NCBI GenBank assembly: GCA_030151245.1
Contig: JASLEF010000018.1
Location: 1-21,145, forward strand
Direction of reading: 5' to 3'
Source: Ignatzschineria sp.
GTDB taxonomy: Bacteria; Pseudomonadota; Gammaproteobacteria; Cardiobacteriales; Wohlfahrtiimonadaceae
DNA: 21,145 nucleotides
The number at the start of each line of letters is the position of its first letter. Positions within the stretch are counted from its first letter, which is position 1. The notes beneath the pieces are model-generated. The model did no database searches, was not told the origin of the DNA, and saw nothing but the letters and a program-made list of their open reading frames with translations. Positions 1-6,906 of the stretch are shown in pieces. The position numbers were made by a program, and so were the translations under genes.

Positions 1-219
1 ACACTATCTGAACACGAAGTTAAAGCTCGCATAATAAAAGAATCTATCGCGAGCTATCGGGGTCAATGTCCTTGCCCTTATCATAAAGCTCGAAATGGTA
101 GCCAATGTGGAAGACGGAGTGCTTATAGCAAACCCGGCGGATATTCCCCTAAATGTTATGCTAGTGATATCAGTTCAGATGAAGTAGAGAGTTGGCGACA
201 ACAAAATAAATCTCGCTAA
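1..219 (+). CDS. Cys-rich small conserved protein, 3' end (5' truncated by window)
   Basis: Frame 1 is open from the first base to a TAA at 217-219, giving the last 72 residues of a protein whose start lies outside the window. The visible part has a compact Cys/Gly-rich block at residues 24-56, with CPCPYH, NGSQCGRRSAYSKPGG and PKCYASDI as key segments. This kind of block recurs in small bacterial proteins of unknown function. Four cysteines in it could bind metal or form disulfides. The tail is polar (ESWRQQNKSR). I do not recognise a function. The next gene starts 70 bp downstream with its own ribosome binding site, so a shared transcript is possible but not shown. Confidence 0.7.
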   Translation, partial: TLSEHEVKARIIKESIASYRGQCPCPYHKARNGSQCGRRSAYSKPGGYSPKCYASDISSDEVESWRQQNKSR

Positions 220-289
220 GGATATTGCAACCCATCGATAGTCAGTAGATATTACTCTCATTCACGATCACTATAAAAAAGGAGTCTCT

Positions 290-532
290 ATGAAAACCGC
301 CTATATTGTGCAATCTTTCACCAAACAAGGATCTCAACTCATCACCGATACACCGATTCAGTGCTCGAGTATTGAGGAAGCCATTCGCCGCGCCGATAAA
401 TTTTCTGCAATTAGAGCTGGGGTCATTGCCGTCTCTCAAGAATATGATGAAGAGACCGGAGACTTCGGCGAACTCAAAGTATTAGCAAAGTATGGAGAGA
501 TCCCTGCCGGTGCGATTGGCGACGAAGATTAG
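290..532 (+). CDS. small conserved hypothetical protein (80 aa)
   Basis: The ATG at 290 has an AAGGAG ribosome binding site at 279-284, five bases upstream, which fixes the start. The 80-residue product has no signal peptide or membrane segment. Its pattern is a short beta strand (TAYIVQSF), a helix with SIEEAIRRADKFSA (about 26-39), a strand AGVIAVSQEYD (about 43-53), then an acidic turn and a strand ELKVLAKYGEIP. It resembles a family of small soluble alpha/beta proteins found in many Proteobacteria, but I know no assigned function. It lies between a Cys-rich gene fragment and tRNA-fMet and appears to be a short transcription unit. The ORF on the opposite strand here (242-439) is a shadow. 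Confidence 0.8.
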   Translation: MKTAYIVQSFTKQGSQLITDTPIQCSSIEEAIRRADKFSAIRAGVIAVSQEYDEETGDFGELKVLAKYGEIPAGAIGDED

Positions 533-562
533 CATCATTATTAAGCATCTAGGTTTTATTAC

Positions 563-590
563 TTGTGTTTATTTGAAAAAAGGTTAATAT
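563..590 (+). promoter_or_regulatory. likely sigma-70 promoter of tRNA-fMet
   Basis: TTGTGT at 563-568 and TAATAT at 585-590 are separated by 16 bp. This places transcription start a few bases before the tRNA 5' end at 604. The position is right for a dedicated tRNA promoter, but it was found by eye only. Confidence 0.45.
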
Positions 591-603
591 ACAACCTCAT
601 TAA

Positions 604-680
<77 letters not shown>

Positions 681-686
681 AATATC

Positions 687-714
687 AAAAGCCTGTTTTT
701 TAACAGGCTTTTTT
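687..714 (+). terminator. Rho-independent terminator of tRNA-fMet
   Basis: An 11-bp perfect stem, AAAAGCCTGTT (687-697) with its complement at 702-712, closes a TTTT loop and is followed by a T run. It begins seven bases after the tRNA CCA end. Confidence 0.9.
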
Positions 715-928
715 ATTGTCTTCAATTTATGAGAACTCTTGACTTAAAGAGGATAACTCAACATCTCTGGCATTTCAGCAATGACATTTTTACAGCTATC
801 GTGAAAAAATCTCTGATTAAGATGCCAGACATCTTTGTTCCGATCTATAAAAAAGCTTAAAAACATCTATCAACATCACGTCCGGTAGGCCTTCAAGCTA
901 TTTTATCAACCCTATCCTTTTTAATAAC

Positions 929-1633
929 CTATAACGCTTTAATTTTGGTAATGGCTTCATCTAGAATTTGAGATAATTGCACTAATGTATCTCCCTCAAG
1001 ATCGGTGCGATGATGCAGAAGGTTACGGATCTCTCTCACCTTCATCTTCAATGGATGCTCTGCAGATTTACGCTCTGCCTCATAGGCATTTTCCATGGCG
1101 GTGATTAAATCACCCTGTGCTTTCAACCATGCTAAAAGTTGCGCTGCATTCTCGCTATTCTCTGATAGAAAGTTCTGACCATTATCAGTCATCACATAGC
1201 TTTTTTTAGTCCCTTCCATCTCTACAGATGCCAATTCACTCTCTTCTAAAAATGATAAGAGAGGATAAATCATCCCGGGACTCGGCTTATAAAACCCTTG
1301 AGATAGCGTTTCTAATTCTTTAATAATCTGATATCCATGCAACTGTTTTTCAGCCAATAAAGATAATACCAATAACTGTAACTCATCTGATGAAATTCGA
1401 CGAGCTCCTCCAAATCTTCCAGCACCGCGCCCCTCTCTTCGGCCACTATGATGTCCTCTTCCTCCTCGCCCACCGTGACCAAAACGCTCATCGCTTTTCG
1501 CTAAACAGCGATGCATTCCTTCCCCTCGGCGATGATGACTACGTCCATGTGATCGATACTCAGCACGATCTCTTCCCTGTTCGCGATGACTACCAAAAGC
1601 CATTTCATACCGTAATTCAGATAATCTTCTCAT
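929..1633 (-). CDS. PadR-family transcriptional repressor, YqjI-like, with His/Arg/Gly-rich N-terminus
   Basis: The 234-residue product has a PadR winged-helix domain at about 82-152 (ELQLLVLSLL, LHGYQIIKELE, GFYKPSPGMIYPLLSFLEE, then TKKSYVMTDNG for the wing) and a C-terminal dimerisation helix pair. Residues 1-78 are low-complexity, rich in Arg, Gly and His (His at 16, 29, 33, 34, 41, 53, 61, 62; one Cys at 43). The layout matches E. coli YqjI, a PadR repressor whose His-rich N-terminal extension binds nickel; metal sensing here is inferred. The chosen ATG at 1631-1633 has an AAGGGG site just upstream. A longer frame to 1717 would need a TTG start without a binding site. Three copies of a palindromic ATCTTAAGAT-type site upstream suggest autoregulation. 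The stop is TAG at 929-931. Confidence 0.88.
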   Translation of the reverse strand: MRRLSELRYEMAFGSHREQGRDRAEYRSHGRSHHRRGEGMHRCLAKSDERFGHGGRGGRGHHSGRREGRGAGRFGGARRISSDELQLLVLSLLAEKQLHGYQIIKELETLSQGFYKPSPGMIYPLLSFLEESELASVEMEGTKKSYVMTDNGQNFLSENSENAAQLLAWLKAQGDLITAMENAYEAERKSAEHPLKMKVREIRNLLHHRTDLEGDTLVQLSQILDEAITKIKAL

Positions 1634-1720
1634 CAAAAACCCCTTATAAAATATATTGATAATAAGGAGAGAAAGTCTCTCGTTATAAAATAAGACCTTG
1701 AGACTCCTCCCCTTCAAAAT

Positions 1721-1730
1721 ATCTTAAGAT
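1721..1730. promoter_or_regulatory. operator-like palindrome proximal to the PadR gene
   Basis: ATCTTAAGAT is a perfect 10-bp palindrome about 88 bp upstream of the regulator's start codon. The same core recurs at 1790-1799, and a near copy at 1804-1813. PadR repressors commonly bind palindromes in their own promoter, so this is a plausible autoregulatory site, by inference. Confidence 0.45.
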
Positions 1731-1786
1731 TCTTTCAATAATCTATTCTCTCTCAAAATTACCCTACTAATCTTGAAATGCCCTTT

Positions 1787-1814
1787 TATATCTTAAGATA
1801 TATATCGTAAGATA
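1787..1814. promoter_or_regulatory. tandem pair of palindromic operator-like repeats upstream of PadR gene
   Basis: Positions 1787-1802 form a perfect 16-bp palindrome centred between 1794 and 1795 (arm TATATCTT). It overlaps a 14-bp direct repeat: TATATCTTAAGATA at 1787-1800 and TATATCGTAAGATA at 1801-1814, differing at one base. Two adjacent sites on nearly the same helix face, plus the copy at 1721-1730, look like a cooperative repressor operator. The likely ligand is the adjacent YqjI-like protein. Confidence 0.5.
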
Positions 1815-1900
1815 CACAAACTAACAATTAACGTCAATAAGCCCTATTAAAAAAACACCTCAAAAAGAGTTTAACGACCTAAAACTGATAAATATCACGT

Positions 1901-1928
1901 AAAAAAAAGGCCGCTAAATAGCGACCTT
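1901..1928 (-). terminator. Rho-independent terminator of the O-acetylation cluster
   Basis: The stem AAGG/CCTT plus CGCT/AGCG (1907-1910 with 1925-1928, 1912-1915 with 1920-1923, one internal mismatch) is followed on the minus strand by eight T residues (the A run at 1901-1908). It lies 31 bp after the stop of the lipoprotein gene. Confidence 0.85.
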
Positions 1929-1958
1929 CTTAAAAATTATCAAACAAGGGATCGGTTA

Positions 1959-3155
1959 TTACTGTGGTAATCCCACAAAATTCATTAAGTCACGATAAAA
2001 TAGACGTGCACTGAGTTTATATCCTTCCAAAGTAAGATGGACTTTATCACGCCCCGCTAATTCTTCTCGCTCCCACTGCTCAATACTGCAAGGTCCGCCC
2101 ATTGCTTGCTGCCAATCCCAATACAAGACTCTTTCTGAGCGTGCTACCGCATATTGAGTCTGTTTCACCGCTTCATAAAATGCGGGGGTACGCTCTGCAC
2201 ATGTCCCCGTTGCATTACGTAATAACGCATCGGGAGGACTCAACAGTAAAATTGCGGCATTAGGTAGGCGTAATCGAATGTTACGGATACTATCGATAAG
2301 TTGTCGACGATAAGCATCAAGATCAAAGACATCGTTGAAAGCCTCATTCGTTCCATATTCTAAAATGACTAAATCACTATTGGTCGCGGCAAGCTCAGCG
2401 TACCACTCCGGAGACCATTTATTCCAGATTGATAATTGCGCACCATTGGTAGCAATAGAAGAGACTATCGCACCAGGCTGATTACTCTGTTGTAACCACA
2501 TCCCTCCTAACTCCACATTTTTATTTTCTGCCGTAACCCTAAATGGCATGGGTGTTCTAAAACTCATCGTCTGCCATCTTCCTACCCCTTTAAGAGCATG
2601 AGTAAGATTGAGATGTCCTCTCGCATTAGTAATCGCTACTGCATCGCTACTACGCGCCTTTATCACCATTCTCACATCCCAAAGATCCGCGCTTTTTTCT
2701 GGGTGAGTTAAAGTCACATCAATAGAGCCCCCAGTACGTGTGGGGGTTGCGATATATCCCCCCATTGGAAAATCTAAATCACTCACTGTTCGGCTACTTG
2801 CTAAATTCCAACCGTTACTTCGCCAAGTCATCTCCGCATTTCGCTGCCCACGTACATTCATCGGCGTCACCCAACCAATACCGGCATTCCCTAACTTAGC
2901 TTGTAATGAATCTCGTAAGCCGCCCGTAAAGAAATCCGCAGCGGAATGAGAATCACCAAATTGCGTAATCGCAACAACTTGATGCCCTCCTTGTGCTATT
3001 TGCTGCATTTTTGCTTTTAACTGTCCTGCATTACGATCCCCAAAATCGGTAATTCCCGGACCGATTTCTTTACGATAATCACTTAAATCATTTGCACTAC
3101 AGGCGACTATTAGCAGCGCTGCAGCAGCTAGTAAACTATTTTTTAATACCTTCAT
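1959..3155 (-). CDS. ape1: SGNH-hydrolase lipoprotein, Ape1-like peptidoglycan O-acetylesterase
   Basis: The 398-residue product begins with a lipoprotein signal peptide with lipobox IVAC (Cys19). The +2 residue is Ser, which favours outer-membrane sorting. SGNH motifs are visible: GDSH at 67-70 with nucleophile Ser69, GTNE at 268-271, and the Asp370/His373 pair in DKVHLT. Asp and His three residues apart near the C-terminus match Neisseria Ape1 (Asp366/His369), which removes acetyl from MurNAc O6 so that lytic transglycosylases can act. Residues 130-225 look like a beta-rich insert of the CBM35-like kind seen in Ape1. It follows PatA- and PatB-like genes on the same strand, 196 bp after the latter. 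An AAAGGGAA site precedes the ATG at 3153-3155. A different carbohydrate esterase role cannot be excluded. Confidence 0.8.
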   Translation of the reverse strand: MKVLKNSLLAAAALLIVACSANDLSDYRKEIGPGITDFGDRNAGQLKAKMQQIAQGGHQVVAITQFGDSHSAADFFTGGLRDSLQAKLGNAGIGWVTPMNVRGQRNAEMTWRSNGWNLASSRTVSDLDFPMGGYIATPTRTGGSIDVTLTHPEKSADLWDVRMVIKARSSDAVAITNARGHLNLTHALKGVGRWQTMSFRTPMPFRVTAENKNVELGGMWLQQSNQPGAIVSSIATNGAQLSIWNKWSPEWYAELAATNSDLVILEYGTNEAFNDVFDLDAYRRQLIDSIRNIRLRLPNAAILLLSPPDALLRNATGTCAERTPAFYEAVKQTQYAVARSERVLYWDWQQAMGGPCSIEQWEREELAGRDKVHLTLEGYKLSARLFYRDLMNFVGLPQ

Positions 3156-3157
3156 TG

Positions 3158-3302
3158 TTATTCCCTTTTGTTGATGACAACAGAAATGTACTCACCACTT
3201 ATTCCGACATTAAACTTCAACGCCCCATCATCATTACGCTCTATCTGATAGCGACCTAGACAACGCTTTGACAGGCATCCCTAGCACTCTTTTTTCATTC
3301 AT
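3158..3302 (-). pseudogene. possible frameshifted small ORF between patB-like and ape1-like genes
   Basis: An ATG at 3300-3302 with a very good AAGGAAGG-type ribosome binding site opens 22 codons (MNEKRVLGMPVKALS...) ending at 3234-3236. The +1 frame is open across that point and reads RYQIERNDDGALKFNVG... to a TAA at 3158-3160, next to the ribosome binding site of the following gene. Joined, the two frames would give a protein of just under 50 residues. This could be a decayed gene, a sequencing indel or chance. I do not recognise either half. Confidence 0.2.
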
Positions 3303-3351
3303 CTTTCCTTCCTTCATCTCAAGGGAGCCTTTACCCTAAAACGGCAAACAG

Positions 3352-4518
3352 CTACTCCAGTGACTCTGAAATCAACTTCAGCTCAATTGGAGCTGTTTCT
3401 AAGGGCTGAGTTACCTCTTCACCTACCGATGCTTCCTCTTCTCCATCGGTGATATCGATCTGCTCTTTCTCGATCGTTAAGGCTGCAATCACACGCTCAG
3501 CAATTCGTCTTTGCCCTGTCGGTGTAAAGTGAATCCCATCATTAGTTCGCACTTTTAAGTTCCCCTCATCGGTTTCTACATACGCACTATATCCATCATC
3601 ACTACACCCTAAAAGATCACTTGTCGGAAGATAAGTACCATTAAACTTTGCCATTTCTGAAGCATAAATCGTATTGAGATAAACCATATCTTTATGAAGT
3701 TTATCTTTCCGCATACAAGGCGCTCCTAACCAAATCACCGGTAATTGGTGTTGATAAGCAGATAAGATAATTTTCTGCACTCGCTCTCGATAAGCCCGTT
3801 CCCACTCAGCACTTTTAAAGCGCAAATATTGCTTTCGTCCCGGTACGGGGAAGTCCCAAGGATCATTAGCCCCCATATAGACAACGATGGCTTGAATATC
3901 CGCATACTGCCTTAGAGTTGTAGCGACCACTTCTGGCCAATTATAAAACTTAGGATATGCAAGCCCTGTACTCTGTTTACTAAGATCAACCCCATCAATA
4001 TTTTCTGATTTATAGAGCGCCTGTCGTACTCTTGGCGCAACACCTTGCATTAAGGAATCCCCGACAAAAAAGAGCTTGTCACCAGCCATCACGACTAACT
4101 CTTTCGGAAGCTGTGGTAAGAGTGGCCCCACAAACTCGGACTCAAAATACCTATAAGGTGTCTCTTGATGCTCATCACCTGTCGCCGCTAAAATCGCAAT
4201 CGATGGATCACTCTCTTGAGAATGATCTAACAAGTCACTAACTGATAATGGAGATTGATCAGCACCCTCATCGATCACTGTCCCCATATTTTTGATACCA
4301 TCTAAAGAAACAATCTCTGTTTGATAGTCAGCTTCATCCCTATTAAAGTCTGGTAGTGCTAACGCCCCCACTTGAGACTCCACCCAACGTTCTATCCCCA
4401 CTAAGGGCGATTCTTGATGATATGTCTGCGCCCAATAAACATTAATAGATTCTCGGTAAAGAAAGAACACCCCAGCGAGCGTCATGACGAGGATATAGAA
4501 TACTTTTGCTTTCGACAT
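3352..4518 (-). CDS. patB: membrane-anchored SGNH/DUF459-type protein, PatB-like peptidoglycan O-acetyltransferase
   Basis: The 388-residue product has an N-terminal membrane anchor (about 5-22, FYILVMTLAGVFFLY), a linker to about residue 140, then a DUF459-type SGNH domain. Motifs are FVGDSLMQG (Ser155), SKQSTGLAYP (about 180-189), VYMGANDPWD (Gly216, Asn218) and NDGIHFTPTG (Asp327, His330). In Neisseria-type systems PatB transfers acetyl groups, brought across the membrane by PatA, onto MurNAc. The topology here, anchored with a periplasmic domain, fits that role. The last 38 residues are an acidic tail. The start at 4518 is preferred over an ATG at 4542 because AAGGAGAG lies directly upstream; that site overlaps the TAA of the PatA-like gene, so translation is probably coupled. 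A chemically similar acetylation of another polysaccharide is the alternative. Confidence 0.8.
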   Translation of the reverse strand: MSKAKVFYILVMTLAGVFFLYRESINVYWAQTYHQESPLVGIERWVESQVGALALPDFNRDEADYQTEIVSLDGIKNMGTVIDEGADQSPLSVSDLLDHSQESDPSIAILAATGDEHQETPYRYFESEFVGPLLPQLPKELVVMAGDKLFFVGDSLMQGVAPRVRQALYKSENIDGVDLSKQSTGLAYPKFYNWPEVVATTLRQYADIQAIVVYMGANDPWDFPVPGRKQYLRFKSAEWERAYRERVQKIILSAYQHQLPVIWLGAPCMRKDKLHKDMVYLNTIYASEMAKFNGTYLPTSDLLGCSDDGYSAYVETDEGNLKVRTNDGIHFTPTGQRRIAERVIAALTIEKEQIDITDGEEEASVGEEVTQPLETAPIELKLISESLE

Positions 4519-4528
4519 GTTTCTCTCC

Positions 4529-6034
4529 TTAGAAGCTCGCATAGATAAATTGAGGAATCCCTGAAGGCGCTAAATAGATAACGCCCCACAAAATAGCAAT
4601 ATAGAGAATAGGCAAGATGATAAAAGGGATCTTTTTCGACACATTTATGCAAAGCGCCGGCAATTTACTCAATAGAGGATAGATCATAAAGATGATCACC
4701 ATCAGTCCTAGTAATATCCCGAATGGCTCAAGGTTCTCGGCGAGGTTGCCATAATTATTAAACAGTGAAGTGATATAGCTCACCGAATCATCAAAAGTCT
4801 CGCTTCTAAAAAAGAGCCAGCCGATACAGACATAGTTAAATGTCATAAACCTCGCTAAGTATTTACGCCATCCTCCAACCTCTTGGCGCATTACAGTACG
4901 GATATCGGTTTCTGATAATCCTTGTTGCTGTAACCGGCGTGCTTTCCACCCATCTTTAATATTCAAAAAGACCACACCCAAACCATGAATCGCACCCCAA
5001 ATAAGGAAGTTCAGAGTTTCACCATGCCATAACCCTGACAACACCATTCCTATCATGACATTCACTTGTGTTCGAGAAAAACCTTTACGGTTTCCCCCTA
5101 GAGGAAAATAGATATAATCACGAATCCAAGTGGAAAGACTGATATGCCAACGATTCCAAAAATCTTTTAAACTTGTAGCAAGATAAGGTGCGTTAAAGTT
5201 CACTGGTAATTTAAACCCTAAAAGTAACGCGATACCTGTGACTAGATCGGTATATCCTGAGAAGTTCAAGTAGATCTCTATCGCATAAGCATAAGTCGCT
5301 AAAATGAGCGCAGTCGTATGATATTCCGTAGGGTTATCAAATACAGGTTTTACAAAGGCCTGAGAGAAGAAAGAACTCAGCCAGTAGACTTTAATCACTG
5401 CCAAAATAATCAATACAAATGCCCGATGAGGATCGATCACGGCTCTGGGCGTTGGATCTTGTAATTGTGGTAAAAAAACCTTCGCGCGATTAATCGGCCC
5501 GGCAATAATACTTGGGAAAAATGATAAAAAGAGTGCGAAGTCAAAAAAACTGACAGGCTCCATTCCTCGCCACTCGGCATCTTGATTCGTCCCGGCACGT
5601 TTATCAACACTACGTTCATAAATAGAGACTAAATAGCTCATCGAATGGAAAGTATAAAATGAGATCCCGATCGGGAGAATAATCTCCGCCACCGGTAACG
5701 AAAGGTCTATTCCCCAGGCGGCGAACTGATGCTGTAATTGAGGTGCGAAAAAATTAAAATACTTAAATACGGCAAGATTACCTATTGCTGCAATCACGGA
5801 GATAAACAGCCATAACCGTGGCCTTAAGCTATAAACAATCCCGGTAGATAGGAGATAAAGGATGACGGAATAGCTCCCTAATATCAGCGCAAAGTTAATA
5901 TTAAACAAGCCAACAATCAGATAGCTACTTATCAATAAAATAAGATTTTGAATAGCAACATGCGCCCGAAAGCTCCAATAAAAGAGAAAAAATAGTACGA
6001 ATATTGCCGCAAACTCTATTGATAGATAACTCAC
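4529..6034 (-). CDS. patA: MBOAT-family acyltransferase, PatA-like (peptidoglycan O-acetylation)
   Basis: The 501-residue protein has about ten or eleven membrane segments. It has the MBOAT signature SLKDFWNRWHISLSTWIRDY (288-307) with conserved His297, a PLGGNRKG loop, and SGLWHGETLNFLIWG (333-347) containing the catalytic-type His337. Such proteins move acetyl groups from the cytoplasm to the periplasm; the best-known relatives are AlgI and PatA. The next genes encode a PatB-like SGNH transferase (10 bp downstream) and an Ape1-like esterase, which favours peptidoglycan O-acetylation over alginate acetylation. The start is GTG at 6032-6034. An ATG two bases upstream is out of frame and meets a stop at once, and an AAGG site lies at 6042-6045. 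Confidence 0.85.
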   Translation of the reverse strand: MSYLSIEFAAIFVLFFLFYWSFRAHVAIQNLILLISSYLIVGLFNINFALILGSYSVILYLLSTGIVYSLRPRLWLFISVIAAIGNLAVFKYFNFFAPQLQHQFAAWGIDLSLPVAEIILPIGISFYTFHSMSYLVSIYERSVDKRAGTNQDAEWRGMEPVSFFDFALFLSFFPSIIAGPINRAKVFLPQLQDPTPRAVIDPHRAFVLIILAVIKVYWLSSFFSQAFVKPVFDNPTEYHTTALILATYAYAIEIYLNFSGYTDLVTGIALLLGFKLPVNFNAPYLATSLKDFWNRWHISLSTWIRDYIYFPLGGNRKGFSRTQVNVMIGMVLSGLWHGETLNFLIWGAIHGLGVVFLNIKDGWKARRLQQQGLSETDIRTVMRQEVGGWRKYLARFMTFNYVCIGWLFFRSETFDDSVSYITSLFNNYGNLAENLEPFGILLGLMVIIFMIYPLLSKLPALCINVSKKIPFIILPILYIAILWGVIYLAPSGIPQFIYASF

Positions 6035-6673
6035 ATTCCAACCTTACATCGTGATTTTTATAATTAATACTACTGCTGATCCCTAAACTTTTGATTTAAA
6101 CTAATCAACACTGACCAATTCTATCAAATTCAAACCGTTATTCTACGTCTTTAAAGTCGAGATTCAACCCCAATGAAGACCGAACTTAAGATAGCCCTAT
6201 AATAAATATTCTTACACAACAATATTTACAAGATGCTCAGAGTCTATTGAATATCCAAATTTTCATCACGATAAACCGCTATAAATAGCGTAATTTCATA
6301 GATTCTTTAGAAATAAAATATTTCCTTTATAAACATCTAGTTATCCCCCCTTATTCAACAAATCCTAATATAAACTAAAAAATATCATGATCATGATATT
6401 TAAAATTTTAAGCGTCTCATCGTTATAACCAAACATAGACTCCCTCTTTTTTCACGATAGCTTCATTATCTTAAAGTCGTTCCTAGCGCTAGATAGTTTC
6501 TCTAAAAATACACTGAAGTTATACGCTGTTTAATCGCTTGCCTTCTTACTAGATTGCACCCTCTCAGATTTGGTGCTATAGACTCTAATCAAACCGTATT
6601 ATTATAATAAAGCTTCATCTATTAGCTCTTCTTCACTTTCATCCCCTTATCTCCTGCTCCGCCATAAGCGCAC
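6035..6673. other. AT-rich intergenic region upstream of patA-like gene, no convincing gene
   Basis: About 640 bp holding no ORF I trust. It should contain the promoter of the minus-strand O-acetylation cluster, but no clear -35/-10 pair is visible near 6034. Structures seen are a TTGATT/AATCAA inverted repeat at 6091-6108, a CGCTAT/ATAGCG inverted repeat at 6277-6290, and the 22-bp palindrome listed separately. A minus-strand 23-codon frame (6365-6436) with a GGGAG sequence upstream is too weak to call. Confidence 0.6.
6380..6401. promoter_or_regulatory. perfect 22-bp palindrome, possible operator
   Basis: The left arm AAATATCATGA is followed immediately by its exact reverse complement, with no spacer, and abuts a second palindrome, TAAAATTTTA (6401-6410). 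It lies about 345 bp upstream of the PatA-like start. The absence of a loop argues against an RNA terminator and for a protein-binding site. The protein that would bind it is unknown. Confidence 0.35.
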
Positions 6674-6710
6674 AAAAAAGCCCTTCTACATTTAGTAGAA
6701 AGACTTTTTT
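6674..6710 (-). terminator. Rho-independent terminator of symporter operon
   Basis: The core stem TTCTAC (6684-6689) pairs with GTAGAA (6695-6700) around a 5-base loop. On the minus-strand RNA the flanks extend it to 12 bp using two G-U pairs, followed by six U residues. The G-U pairs work only in minus-strand RNA, which sets the direction. Confidence 0.85.
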
Positions 6711-6760
6711 CACCGCTCTTAAAAGAGTAGTATTTCGGGTGTTGATTGATAGATAGAATT

Positions 6761-6886
6761 TTAAACCATCTCTTCCCCGGTTTTACGCGCACGTCTAATA
6801 TCTCGAATCAAAGATACGACCAATAGCACCAAAATTCCTGCTGAAATTACAGGCCATATTAAAATATAAAGTGGTAACCAACTCAT
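6761..6886 (-). CDS. 41-aa single-span transporter-associated small protein
   Basis: This short frame starts at an ATG at 6884-6886 with a GAGGAG site just upstream and ends at TAA 6761-6763. The product starts MSWLPLYILIWPVISAGILV, continues as one hydrophobic span to about residue 27, and ends in a basic tail (RDIRRARK, then GEEMV). The LYILIWPVI.AG pattern followed by a positively charged cytoplasmic tail is typical of the tiny proteins encoded next to sodium:solute symporters and annotated as putative transporter small subunits. It begins 20 bp after the symporter stop and precedes the operon terminator, so the two are almost certainly co-transcribed. A role in assembly or stability of the symporter is inferred. 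Confidence 0.85.
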   Translation of the reverse strand: MSWLPLYILIWPVISAGILVLLVVSLIRDIRRARKTGEEMV

Positions 6887-6906
6887 TATTGTCTCCTCTC
6901 CTTAAC

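Noticed and set aside
1390..1659. 89-codon plus-strand ORF opposite the PadR gene
   Set aside because: Shadow of the well-supported PadR reading frame and its low-complexity tail.
6365..6436. 23-codon minus-strand ORF with GGGAG upstream and a hydrophobic end
   Set aside because: The binding site is only 3-4 bases from the ATG, the frame is very short, and half of it is explained by the 22-bp palindrome.
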